Part shown: positions 17,621 through 25,546 of the stretch, piece by piece | Position numbering within the stretch: position 1 is the stretch's first letter | Layout of the letters: every line of letters starts with the position of its first letter | Assembly: GCA_019416455.1 (NCBI GenBank) | Contig: DXXG01000012.1 | Location: 1-56,059, forward strand | Reading direction: 5' to 3' | DNA from: Clostridiales bacterium | Lineage (GTDB): Bacteria > Bacillota > Clostridia > Oscillospirales > Acutalibacteraceae | Length of the DNA: 56,059 nt | Position numbers and translations under genes: made by a program | Notes under the pieces: model-generated | The model's database searches: none | What the model was told of the DNA's origin: nothing | The model's input: only the letters and a program-made list of their open reading frames with translations

Positions 17621-19075
17621 TCAATACACTCCCTTCAACACGTTCAGCCGCCGGATATCCGGATCCTCCGGGCCGGTCATGCTGCATCCTTTTTCCTTGG
17701 CGTACTGGATATATTCCACGATCCTCTCCGTGATCCGCTCTCCGGGGGCCAAAATGGGGATCCCCGGGGGATAACACATGACGAATTCGCTGCACACGTG
17801 GCCCGCGGTCTCCTCCAGAGGCAAACTGGTCTTTTCCGCGTAAAAGGCGTCCTGGGGAGAGAGGACCACCTCCGGTTCGATGTACTCCTGGCGCATCAGG
17901 CCAGCGGCGTCGGGCTTGCCGAACCGGCGGCGCACCTCCGACAGGGCGCTTACCAGCCGTTCCACTTCCCGGGGCCTGTCCCCGATGGACAGATAGGCCA
18001 GGAAATTGCCCAGGTCGCCAAACTCGATCTGGATGTCGTACTCGTCCCGCAGCAGGTCGTAGACCTCGATGCCTGCCAGGCCCACGTTCAGAGTGTTGAC
18101 GGACAGCTTGGTCCGGTCAAAGTCGAACACGCTGTCCCCGTTGATCAGTTCCTTGGAGAAGGCGTAGTACCCGCCGATCTCGTTGATCTCCTCCCGGGCG
18201 TAGTCCGCCAGTTTTACCACCTGGGCAAAGGCTTCCTTTCCCCGCAGGGCCAGGTTCCGCCGGGAGATATCCAGGCTGGAAAGCAAAAGATAAGACCCAC
18301 TGGTGGTCTGGGTCAGGTTGATGATCTGCCGCACGTGGCCCTCCTGCATGGCGGGACCAGTGAGAAGCAGAGAACTCTGTGTCAGGCTGCCGCCAGACTT
18401 GTGCATGGACACGGCGGCCATATCCGCCCCGGCCTCCATGGCCGAAACAGGCAGCTGGTCGCTGAAATAGAAGTGGGTGCCGTGGGCCTCGTCCGCCAGG
18501 CAGAGCATGCCGTGTTCGTGGGCCATTTGGGCGATAGCTTTCAGGTCGGAACAGATGCCGTAATAGGTGGGGTTGTTCACCAGCACCGCCTTGGCGTTGG
18601 GGTGCTTCTTGATGGCCATCTCCACGTCCTCCCGGCGCATGCCCAGGGGGATCCCCAGCCGGTCATCACAGGCCGGGTCCACGTACACGGGCACCGCTCC
18701 GCACAGCACCATGGCTCCCATGACGCTGCGGTGGACGTTCCGGGGGAGGATGATCTTCTCCCCTCTCTTGGCCACGGAAAGGATCATGGCCTGGACTGCG
18801 GAGGTGGTGCCTCCCACCATCAAAAAGGCGTGGGCCGCACCAAAGGCTTCCGCCGCCAGCTCCTCCGCCTCCCGGATCACGGACACGGGATGGCACAGGT
18901 TGTCCAAAGGCTTCATGGAGTTCACGTCCATGCGGACGCACTGTTCTCCCAAAAGGGCCGCCAGTTCCGGGTTGCCCCGTCCCCGTTTGTGGCCCGGCAC
19001 GTCGAAGGGCACTACCCTGCGGCGCTCAAATTCCCGCAGCGCCTCGTAAATAGGCGCCCGCTCCTGTGAAAGCAT
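17621..19075 (-). CDS. speA: Arginine decarboxylase, aspartate-aminotransferase-fold type
   Basis: This 484-residue PLP enzyme belongs to the Orn/Lys/Arg decarboxylase major domain family, in its short form as in Bacillus subtilis SpeA. The PLP lysine is K226 in AVSMHKSGGSLTQSS and the cofactor Asp is D195 in LADEAHGTH. PFDVPGHKRGRG at 23-34 is the family start. Substrate specificity cannot be read from sequence, but the agmatinase gene two genes downstream makes arginine to agmatine the likely reaction. Lysine or ornithine is the alternative. The ATG at 19075 is chosen since AGGGGGAGA lies just upstream; an in-frame ATG at 19093 has no site. Confidence 0.92.
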   Translation of the reverse strand: MLSQERAPIYEALREFERRRVVPFDVPGHKRGRGNPELAALLGEQCVRMDVNSMKPLDNLCHPVSVIREAEELAAEAFGAAHAFLMVGGTTSAVQAMILSVAKRGEKIILPRNVHRSVMGAMVLCGAVPVYVDPACDDRLGIPLGMRREDVEMAIKKHPNAKAVLVNNPTYYGICSDLKAIAQMAHEHGMLCLADEAHGTHFYFSDQLPVSAMEAGADMAAVSMHKSGGSLTQSSLLLTGPAMQEGHVRQIINLTQTTSGSYLLLSSLDISRRNLALRGKEAFAQVVKLADYAREEINEIGGYYAFSKELINGDSVFDFDRTKLSVNTLNVGLAGIEVYDLLRDEYDIQIEFGDLGNFLAYLSIGDRPREVERLVSALSEVRRRFGKPDAAGLMRQEYIEPEVVLSPQDAFYAEKTSLPLEETAGHVCSEFVMCYPPGIPILAPGERITERIVEYIQYAKEKGCSMTGPEDPDIRRLNVLKGVY

Positions 19076-19089
19076 GTCTCTCCCCCTTT

Positions 19090-19848
19090 TCAATAGATGT
19101 TCCTGCCGCTGAAGATCTCGATCATTTCCCGGCGCAGGTTCTGCATGATCTCCAGCCGCACCCGGGGAGGCAGCTCGTACACGTCGGTATTGAACAGGTA
19201 GTTCTGCAAGTCGATGTCCTTCACCATCATCTTGGTGTGGAACAGGTTGGCTTCGTACACGTTGATATCCACCGCGTCGTAACGGCGCAGGGTGTCGGGA
19301 TCGATATAGTTCTGGATGGAGGCCACTTCGTGGTCCAGGAACAGTTTTTTCCCGTCCAGGTCACGGGTGAAGCCCCGGACTCGGTAATCCATCACGATAA
19401 TGTCGGAATCAAAAGAGCCGATCAGATAATCCAAAGTGGACAGAGGGGTGATCTCCCCACAGGTGGCCACGTCGATATCCACCCGGAAGGTGGCAAGGCA
19501 GGTCTCCGGATGATACTCCGGGTAGGTGTGCACCGTCACGTGGCTCTTATCCAGATGAGCCAGCTGGGTCTCCCCCACCGGTACCATGGAACCCTCGGCG
19601 ATGAGGATGGTGACGGAAGCCCCCTGGGGATCGTAATCCTGCCGGGCGATATTCAGAACTTTGGCGCCGATCTTTTCCGTCAGGGTGGTAAGGATATTGG
19701 TGAGCCGCTCAGAGTTGTACTGCTCGTCGATGTAGGCGATATAATCCCGCTGCTCCCGGGGCGTTTTCGCGTAACACACGTCGTAAATATTAAAGCTGAG
19801 CGCCTTTGTCAAGTTGTTAAATCCGTAGAGCTTCAATTTTTCTCCCAT
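19090..19848 (-). CDS. speD: S-adenosylmethionine decarboxylase proenzyme
   Basis: This 252-residue proenzyme is of the longer E. coli-type SpeD group rather than the short Bacillus type. Cleavage before S102 in HLDKSHVTVHTYPE creates the pyruvoyl cofactor. The product, decarboxylated SAM, is the aminopropyl donor for SpeE. FRVDIDVATCGEITPLSTLD carries the usual catalytic Cys. It is the first gene of the polyamine operon, 14 bases before speA. A terminator hairpin lies 30 bases upstream of its start, so expression depends on readthrough, antitermination or an unseen internal promoter. Confidence 0.95.
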   Translation of the reverse strand: MGEKLKLYGFNNLTKALSFNIYDVCYAKTPREQRDYIAYIDEQYNSERLTNILTTLTEKIGAKVLNIARQDYDPQGASVTILIAEGSMVPVGETQLAHLDKSHVTVHTYPEYHPETCLATFRVDIDVATCGEITPLSTLDYLIGSFDSDIIVMDYRVRGFTRDLDGKKLFLDHEVASIQNYIDPDTLRRYDAVDINVYEANLFHTKMMVKDIDLQNYLFNTDVYELPPRVRLEIMQNLRREMIEIFSGRNIY

Positions 19849-19877
19849 ACCCCAAACCCCTTTGAGTGAAGTAGTAA

Positions 19878-19910
19878 ATAAAAAAGCGGTGCGCTCAAGA
19901 CGCACCGCTT
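19878..19910 (-). terminator. Terminator or attenuator directly upstream of speD
   Basis: On the minus strand AAGCGGTGCG and CGCACCGCTT pair around a seven-base loop and run into TTTTTTATTT. It ends the structured RNA described at 19878-20267 and, if conditional, would gate speD. Confidence 0.88.
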
Positions 19911-20267
19911 GCAAAGTCCATGGTATTTTTAGAAAGCGCCCGGGAACAAACCCCGCTTTTCCCCTGTTCCTCTAGGCAAGGGCCGCGGAGGGCATCCTTC
20001 TGGTTTCCAGTGCAAATACTCACTTTGTACCACGCTTATTGACCTTTTACAAGTTGATGCGCAGCAAATGCGCCGGTTATAAAGTGACCAACTTATAAAA
20101 TTGAGCTTCTAACTCAATCAATAACGACGAACCCGGCGGCGTTCCCATTCTGACGCTACTCTTCGTCCTTCGGCGATCGACCCGGCTGTCCGTATGGCCT
20201 TGACCCAGCGCGCTGGGTGGTCTAAAAGAAGATATTTGCATGGAGCTTTTCAGGACTATCCCATGAC
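19878..20267 (-). ncRNA. Structured RNA of unknown family upstream of speD
   Basis: A minus-strand transcript starting near 20267 would be about 390 nt. Its 5' end (GTCATGG, 20261-20267) can pair with CCATGGAC at 19916-19923 to close the molecule. Simple hairpins are CCCAGCGCGCTGGG (20204-20217), TTGAG/CTCAA (20101-20117), GCGCA/TGCGC (20059-20073) and CTGG/CCAG (20000-20010). Two H-type pseudoknots fit. In one, 20089-20094/20051-20056 is crossed by 20081-20087/20020-20026. In the other, 19965-19970/19943-19948 is crossed by 19954-19959/19933-19938. There is no open frame of note. I checked tmRNA, RNase P, SRP and common riboswitch signatures by eye and found none. It could be a stand-alone RNA or a long regulatory leader of speD. 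Confidence 0.65.
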
Positions 20268-20273
20268 AAGTTA

Positions 20274-20302
20274 AGTATATCGGGAAACCTGTCGATTGTC
20301 AA
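20274..20302 (-). promoter_or_regulatory. Strong promoter of the structured RNA / polyamine operon
   Basis: On the minus strand TTGACA (20297-20302) and TATACT (20274-20279) are exactly 17 bases apart, close to the sigma-A consensus. It begins about 19 bases after the DUF4317 stop codon. Confidence 0.85.
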
Positions 20303-20320
20303 GCCGTAGATTTCTGGAAC

Positions 20321-21460
20321 TCACTCCTCCGTGAGCCGGATGGGCACGCCGTTTACTTCCACGCCTCCCTCGGCCCGGATGAGGATATACCCCGCCCCGT
20401 CGATGATCCTGGTCTCCACCAGGTCACTGCGCTCCGGGTTGACCTTAATGGTCACGTCTGGGGTGCGCACCTCAAACTGTTTTTTGTCCACCAGGTTCTG
20501 GGGGCAGACTCGGGCGTCCACACCGAATTCCTCCTCGAAACGCTGGGCGAACGCTTCTCGGTGTTCCTCTTCCACGCCGCTGGCGGAAAGCACCTGCTCC
20601 AAGGCGCCTTTGGACAGCACCAGAGGTTCCGGGTCTTTGTTTTCCTTGTGCTCCTCGATCATGTTCACAATCTGCCCCTGCACCGACTGGATCACTTCCA
20701 TGTTGCAGTCGCTTTCCAGGGTCTCCGTGAGCAGAGACTGGAAAGTCTCCTTCTGAGTGTCGGCAGGAGGGGGCAGCTCCCGGCGGAACAGGACATCCAC
20801 CAGCTCCTGATGGCTCTCGGCGGTGTTTTTGGTGTAGTACAAGGTCTCGTACAGGTTGGCGCACCGGTCGTCAAAGGCGGGGAAAAGGAACCCCGCTTCC
20901 GGAGGAGACACCACCCAGTCCACGTCCCGGTTGCGGAACAGGTTCTCGGGGATGTGATAGCTGAGCACCGGCTTGGTCTGCTTCACCGGGCACAGGCTGC
21001 ACAGGATGTAAGAGTACACCGTGTCGGAAGCATCCTCCAAAGTGCCACCGTCCTTGCCCCGGAAGGGCACGTCGTAGGAATCGTAGGCCAGCAGGATGAG
21101 ATAGCCGCTCTCCTCCAGCCGGAAGCTCTCCGCCACCTGCTGAAAAAAGGCCGCCACTGCTTCCTCGTTCCGCAGTTCCGAATCCCTCAGCTCCATCAGC
21201 AGCTTGTGCTCGGGGCTGTCCACCACTTGGGAAGTGGAAAAAGACAAGTTGATCAGGTTCCGCCCCAGCCCGCCGGACAGGGTCCGCCGCAGAAGGGAAA
21301 GCAGGTTCTCCCCCTCCTCCTGAGGCATCAGGGCCAGGGATTGGTCAAACTGGGAGACGATCTCTCCCTGCTCGCTGACATAGCACCCCCGCACATGGGT
21401 GACGCTGCTCTTTTCCGGCCGGAACCGGCGGCGGATCTCCGCCACTTCTTTTTCGTTCAT
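20321..21460 (-). CDS. DUF4317 family protein
   Basis: This 379-residue soluble protein of unknown function is common in Clostridia. The N-terminus MNEKEVAEIRRRFRPEKSS and the RGCYVSEQGEIVS segment are typical of DUF4317. The middle carries SGYLILLAYDSYDVPFRGKDG and a conserved CPVK stretch, and the C-terminus is a compact strand domain (VTIKVNPERSDLVETRIIDG). No signal peptide, membrane helix or known catalytic motif is visible. AAGGAGGAG precedes the ATG. The promoter for the structured RNA begins almost immediately after the stop. Confidence 0.85.
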   Translation of the reverse strand: MNEKEVAEIRRRFRPEKSSVTHVRGCYVSEQGEIVSQFDQSLALMPQEEGENLLSLLRRTLSGGLGRNLINLSFSTSQVVDSPEHKLLMELRDSELRNEEAVAAFFQQVAESFRLEESGYLILLAYDSYDVPFRGKDGGTLEDASDTVYSYILCSLCPVKQTKPVLSYHIPENLFRNRDVDWVVSPPEAGFLFPAFDDRCANLYETLYYTKNTAESHQELVDVLFRRELPPPADTQKETFQSLLTETLESDCNMEVIQSVQGQIVNMIEEHKENKDPEPLVLSKGALEQVLSASGVEEEHREAFAQRFEEEFGVDARVCPQNLVDKKQFEVRTPDVTIKVNPERSDLVETRIIDGAGYILIRAEGGVEVNGVPIRLTEE

Positions 21461-21521
21461 GGGATCTCCTCCTTTTTGACGCGATGGCTTTCATTATACT
21501 CCAAACGGGAACTCTCCGCAA

Positions 21522-21552
21522 GAAAAAAGGCTCCCCCTCAGGAGAGCCTCTT
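21522..21552 (-). terminator. Terminator of the FGGY kinase gene
   Basis: On the minus strand AGGCTCTCC and GGGGAGCCT pair and are followed by a run of T residues. Confidence 0.8.
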
Positions 21553-21568
21553 TACAAATACTTCTAAA

Positions 21569-23167
21569 TTATTTCAGCGCTTCCGCAGCAGCCTTTTCCG
21601 CAGCCAGGCCAGCCTTGTAACGCTGGATGTACCGGCCGAAACCTTCCTGATCCTCGGCCTTGGGCGCCACGCAGTCGCCCGCCGCGCCAGCGAACACCTT
21701 CTTCTCCAGATAATCCGCCAGGGTCTCGCCCTCCTGACGGTTCTTCCGGTAAGCAGCCAGCAAAGCCATGCCCCAGGGGCCGCCCTCGCCTGCGGTCTCC
21801 ATAACGGCTACCGGCACGCCCAGAGCGCCCGCCAGCAGCTGCTGGCCCACGCCCTTGGTCTTGAACAAACCGCCGTGGCCGTAGAGCTTGTCCACTTCCA
21901 CCTTTTCTTCCCACAGGATGTCCATGCCGATCTGGAGAGTGGCCATAGCAGCGTACAGCTGGGCACGCATAAAGTTGCCCAGAGTCAGCTTGTTCTCCGG
22001 CTGACGCACCAGCATGGGACGGCCTTCCTCCAGGCCAGTGACAGGCTCGCCGGAGTAGCAGTTGTAGCTTACCAGACCACCGCAGTCGGTGTCGCCCTCC
22101 AGGGCCTTGAAGTACAGCAGATCGTACAGCTCCGATTTCTTCAGCTTGGTGCCGGCGGCTTCCAGCAGCTGGTCAAACAGCCGCACCCAAGCGTCCAGAT
22201 CGGAGGTGCAGGTATTCACATGGACCATAGCCACCGGCATGCCGTCGGGGGTGGTCACCATGTCGATCTCGGGATACACCTTGGAAAGAGGACGCTCCAG
22301 CACCACCATAGCGAATACGGAAGTACCGGCGGACACGTTGCCCGTTCGGACCCGGACGCTGTTGGTGGCCACCATGCCCGTGCCCGCGTCGCCTTCAGGG
22401 GGGCACAGAGGCACGCCGGGCTCCAAAGTGCCGGTGGGATCCAGCAGTTTGGCGCCTTCCGCGGTGAGACATCCGGCCTCGCCGCCGGCGGGTACAACCT
22501 TGGGCAGGATATCCATCAGCTTCCAGGGCAGGTGTTTGTCCTCCACCAGCTTGTCGAATTTCTCCACCATGGCCATATCAAAGCCGGCGGCATTGCTGTC
22601 GATGGGGAACACACCGGAGGCTTCGCCAGTGCCCAGCACCTTTTCTCCGGTGAGCTTCCAATGAATGTATCCGGCCAGGGTGGTGAGATAGCCGATCTTA
22701 TCCACATGGTCCTCACCCAGACGGATGGCCCGGTACAGGTGGGCGATGCTCCACCGCTGGGGGATATTGAAGCCCAGAAGCTCCGTCAGCTGGGCGGCTT
22801 CCGTCTCGGTGATGGTGTTCCGCCAGGTGCGGAACTCGCACAGCTGCTCCCCGTTCTTGTCAAAGGGGAGATAGCCGTGCATCATGGCGGAGAAGCCCAG
22901 AGCGCCCAGACGCTTCAAAGGCTCGCCGTACTTCTCCTGTACTTCTTGAGCCATTTGGGCGTAAGCGCTTTGGATGCCCTTCCAGGCCTGCTCCATGGGA
23001 TATGTCCACACGCCGTCTTTCAGGCTGTTTTCCCAGTCGAACGCCCCGGACGCGATGGGAGCGTGATCGGGCCCGATGAGCACTGCCTTGATCCGGGTGG
23101 AACCCAGCTCGATGCCCAGCACAGCCTGGCCTTGGCGTACTGCCTCTTTGATCTCTTCAAATTTCAT
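21569..23167 (-). CDS. FGGY-family carbohydrate kinase (xylulokinase/ribulokinase-like)
   Basis: This 532-residue sugar kinase has the actin-like ATPase fold. The N-terminal phosphate-binding segment is VLGIELGSTRIKAVLI, the substrate-side motif is ALGFSAMMHGYLPFD, and the FGGY_C half begins near 270 with VRVRTGNVSAGTSVFAMVV; its second signature is KLYGHGGLFKTKGVGQQLLA. The family phosphorylates pentuloses, glycerol and related polyols. The exact sugar cannot be set, because no isomerase, epimerase or transporter is adjacent. A ribosome binding site GGGAGG lies upstream, and it appears monocistronic. Confidence 0.85.
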   Translation of the reverse strand: MKFEEIKEAVRQGQAVLGIELGSTRIKAVLIGPDHAPIASGAFDWENSLKDGVWTYPMEQAWKGIQSAYAQMAQEVQEKYGEPLKRLGALGFSAMMHGYLPFDKNGEQLCEFRTWRNTITETEAAQLTELLGFNIPQRWSIAHLYRAIRLGEDHVDKIGYLTTLAGYIHWKLTGEKVLGTGEASGVFPIDSNAAGFDMAMVEKFDKLVEDKHLPWKLMDILPKVVPAGGEAGCLTAEGAKLLDPTGTLEPGVPLCPPEGDAGTGMVATNSVRVRTGNVSAGTSVFAMVVLERPLSKVYPEIDMVTTPDGMPVAMVHVNTCTSDLDAWVRLFDQLLEAAGTKLKKSELYDLLYFKALEGDTDCGGLVSYNCYSGEPVTGLEEGRPMLVRQPENKLTLGNFMRAQLYAAMATLQIGMDILWEEKVEVDKLYGHGGLFKTKGVGQQLLAGALGVPVAVMETAGEGGPWGMALLAAYRKNRQEGETLADYLEKKVFAGAAGDCVAPKAEDQEGFGRYIQRYKAGLAAEKAAAEALK

Positions 23168-23308
23168 AGTCGGAACGACCTCCCGTAGTCAAATAAACTG
23201 GTACGTACATTTTACCATACTCCATTTCATTTTGCACCTGTTTTCCCGGCTTTCGTGAAAAATTTTCAGGAAGCCTTTCCTTGGCAAGGGATTTTCTTCT
23301 TCCCCGCC

Positions 23309-23337
23309 TTGTCGCGGCGGTTGGAATCTGCTATAAT
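23309..23337 (+). promoter_or_regulatory. Promoter of the DUF1846 gene
   Basis: TTGTCG at 23309-23314 and a perfect TATAAT at 23332-23337 are 17 bases apart, about 65 bases before the start codon. Confidence 0.75.
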
Positions 23338-23401
23338 AAGGTACAGGCGCGGATACCGCGTCTGTTTTTCTTGAAAGAACACTACGAGCGGGGGAATGGG
23401 C

Positions 23402-24892
23402 ATGGGGAACAACATCGGTTTTGACAACGAAAAATACCTGCGGATGCAGTCGGAGAAGATCCGGGAACGCATCCAGATGTTCGGAGGCAAGCTCTACCTG
23501 GAATTCGGCGGCAAGCTGTTCGACGACTTCCACGCTTCCCGAGTACTGCCTGGCTTCAAGCCGGACAGTAAGGTGAACATGCTGCTTCAATTAAAAGATC
23601 AGGCGGAGATCGTCATCGTCATCAACGCTTCGGACATTGAGAAAAACAAGGTCCGGGGCGACTTGGGCATCACCTACGACGTGGACGTGCTCCGGCTCAT
23701 CGACGCCTTCCGGGGCATCGGCCTGTACGTGGGCAGCGTGGTGCTGACCCAGTTCTCCGCCCAGCCCGCCGCCGAGGCCTTCCAAAAACGGCTGGAAGCT
23801 CTGGGCGTGAAGGTGTTCCGGCACTACACCATTTCCGGCTACCCCTCCAATATTCCCTTCATCGTCAGCGACGAAGGCTTTGGCAAAAACGAGTATGTGG
23901 AGACCAGCCGCAGCTTGGTGGTGGTCACCGCTCCCGGCCCGGGCAGCGGCAAAATGGCCACCTGCCTGTCTCAGCTCTACCACGAGTACAAGCGGGGCGT
24001 AAAGGCTGGTTACGCTAAGTTCGAGACCTTCCCCATTTGGAACTTGGCCCTGAACCACCCGGTGAACCTGGCCTACGAAGCCGCCACCGCGGATCTGAAC
24101 GACGTGAACATGATCGACCCCTTCCATCTGGAAGCCTATGGGGAGACCGCGGTCAACTACAACCGCGACGTGGAAGTGTTCCCGGTGCTCAACGCCATGC
24201 TAGAAAAGATCGCCGGGGAGTCCCCCTACAAGTCCCCCACGGACATGGGCGTGAACATGGCAGGTAACTGCATCGTGGATGACGAAGTCTGCTGCCAAGC
24301 CGCCTGCCAGGAGATCATCCGCCGGTACTACAACGCCCTGTGCGACCAGCGCCAGGAAGGCGCTCTTTCCGGGGACGAAGTGTACAAGGTGGAGCTGCTG
24401 ATGAACAAAGCGGGCGTCTCTCCCGAGGACCGTCCTGTCATCGCTCCCGCCCTGAAACGGGCCGAGGAGACCGGTCTGCCCGCGGCGGCCATCCAGCTGC
24501 CCGACGGTAGGATCGTCACCGGCAAAACCTCTCCCCTGCTGGGAGCCTCCTCCGCTGCGCTGCTCAACGCCTTGAAAGCACTGGGCGGTATCCAGAAGGA
24601 CATTCACCTGATTTCCCCCATCATCATCGAACCCATTCAGAAACTGAAAACTACCCATCTGGGCAGTGTGAATCCCCGGCTGCACACCGACGAAATTCTT
24701 TTGGCCCTGTCCATCTGCGCCGCCACCAATCCCACCGCGGAGCTGGCCATGCAGCAGCTTCCCAAACTGCGGGGCAGTGAGGTCCACTCTACGGTGATCC
24801 TCTCCCACGTGGACGAAGATATTTTCCGGCGGCTGGGCGTAAATCTGACCTGCGAGCCTCAATACCAGTCTAAAAAGCTGTACCACAAGTAA
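23402..24892 (+). CDS. DUF1846 domain-containing protein
   Basis: This 496-residue cytoplasmic protein belongs to a family conserved in Firmicutes and some anaerobes. Typical parts are GFDNEKYLRMQSEKIRERI, LYLEFGGKLFDDFHASRVLP, a P-loop-like TAPGPGSGKMATCLSQLYHE, and MGVNMAGNCIVDDEVC. The Gly-rich GPGSGK segment suggests nucleotide binding. Structures of relatives exist but no reaction is established, as far as I know. The ATG at 23402 is preferred over 23396 because GGGGGA is then 6 bases upstream. It is monocistronic with its own promoter and terminator. Confidence 0.9.
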   Translation: MGNNIGFDNEKYLRMQSEKIRERIQMFGGKLYLEFGGKLFDDFHASRVLPGFKPDSKVNMLLQLKDQAEIVIVINASDIEKNKVRGDLGITYDVDVLRLIDAFRGIGLYVGSVVLTQFSAQPAAEAFQKRLEALGVKVFRHYTISGYPSNIPFIVSDEGFGKNEYVETSRSLVVVTAPGPGSGKMATCLSQLYHEYKRGVKAGYAKFETFPIWNLALNHPVNLAYEAATADLNDVNMIDPFHLEAYGETAVNYNRDVEVFPVLNAMLEKIAGESPYKSPTDMGVNMAGNCIVDDEVCCQAACQEIIRRYYNALCDQRQEGALSGDEVYKVELLMNKAGVSPEDRPVIAPALKRAEETGLPAAAIQLPDGRIVTGKTSPLLGASSAALLNALKALGGIQKDIHLISPIIIEPIQKLKTTHLGSVNPRLHTDEILLALSICAATNPTAELAMQQLPKLRGSEVHSTVILSHVDEDIFRRLGVNLTCEPQYQSKKLYHK

Positions 24893-24910
24893 TTTTTTAT
24901 AAAAGAACCC

Positions 24911-24940
24911 GAAGGCGGCCCAAAAAGGCCGCCTTTTTTG
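24911..24940 (+). terminator. Terminator of the DUF1846 gene
   Basis: AAGGCGGCC and GGCCGCCTT flank a CAAAAA loop and are followed by T residues. Confidence 0.88.
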
Positions 24941-24992
24941 CAACCAGAAGGCATCATCGAGGGTTCTTATAGACGGAAGGACAAAGGAGGGG

Positions 24993-25544
24993 ATGGATTT
25001 GAAAAAGGAGATTGACCGCAAACTGCTCATTGCCCTGAAAGCGCAGGATCCTCGGGGATTGGAATCCGCCATCGACCGTTACAGCCCCTATGTGGCCGGA
25101 GTGATCCGCAAAGTGCTGGGGACTCTGGGTACTTGGGAAGACTTGGAGGAACTGGCCTCCGACGTGTTCGTGTCCCTGTGGCGGAACGCCGAGACCCTTC
25201 GGGAGGACAGCGACCTGAAACTGTGGCTGGGTGTGGTGGCCCGAAATCGAGCCCTGAAGCATCTGCGCTCCCTGCGGCTGGAGCTGCCCCTGGAGGAGGA
25301 GATCCTCTCCGGGGATGAGGAATCTCCCACCCGTTTTTGGGAGCGCCGGGAGGAAGCCCAGGCAGTGCGGGACGCCGTACAGCATCTGGACCCCCAGGAC
25401 CGGGAGATCTTCCTGCGCCACTACTTTTGGCGGCAGGGAGTCCGGCAGATCGCTGAAGAACTGGACATGAAGGAGTCCACCGTGAAAAGCCGGCTGAAAC
25501 GGGGCCGCGAGAAACTGCGGGCTATTTTGAAAAAGGAGGAATGA
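24993..25544 (+). CDS. ECF-type sigma-70 family RNA polymerase sigma factor
   Basis: This 183-residue sigma factor has region 2 at about 20-90 (RYSPYVAGVIRKVLG, DLEELASDVFVSLWRN, LWLGVVARNRALKHLR) and region 4 at about 125-180 (LDPQDREIFLRHYFW, IAEELDMKESTVKSRLKRGR). It should direct RNA polymerase to a small regulon, probably including its own operon. It overlaps the next gene, a membrane protein with cytosolic N-terminus, in the usual sigma/anti-sigma layout. GGAGGGG lies close to the ATG at 24993; a TTG at 24999 would be better spaced and is an alternative start. Confidence 0.92.
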   Translation: MDLKKEIDRKLLIALKAQDPRGLESAIDRYSPYVAGVIRKVLGTLGTWEDLEELASDVFVSLWRNAETLREDSDLKLWLGVVARNRALKHLRSLRLELPLEEEILSGDEESPTRFWERREEAQAVRDAVQHLDPQDREIFLRHYFWRQGVRQIAEELDMKESTVKSRLKRGREKLRAILKKEE

Positions 25545-25546
25545 CC

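Noticed and set aside
19878..20267. The speD-upstream RNA as tmRNA, RNase P RNA, SRP RNA or 6S RNA
   Set aside because: There is no tRNA-like CCA end or ALAA tag frame, no GAGGAAAGTCC-type RNase P core, no GGAAGGA-type SRP loop, and it is twice the size of 6S RNA. Pseudoknots alone do not make it a tmRNA. An Rfam search could still place it.
20561..23188. Plus-strand open frame of 875 codons across DUF4317 and the sugar kinase
   Set aside because: It spans two real minus-strand genes and the terminator between them. Its composition is that of an antisense shadow.
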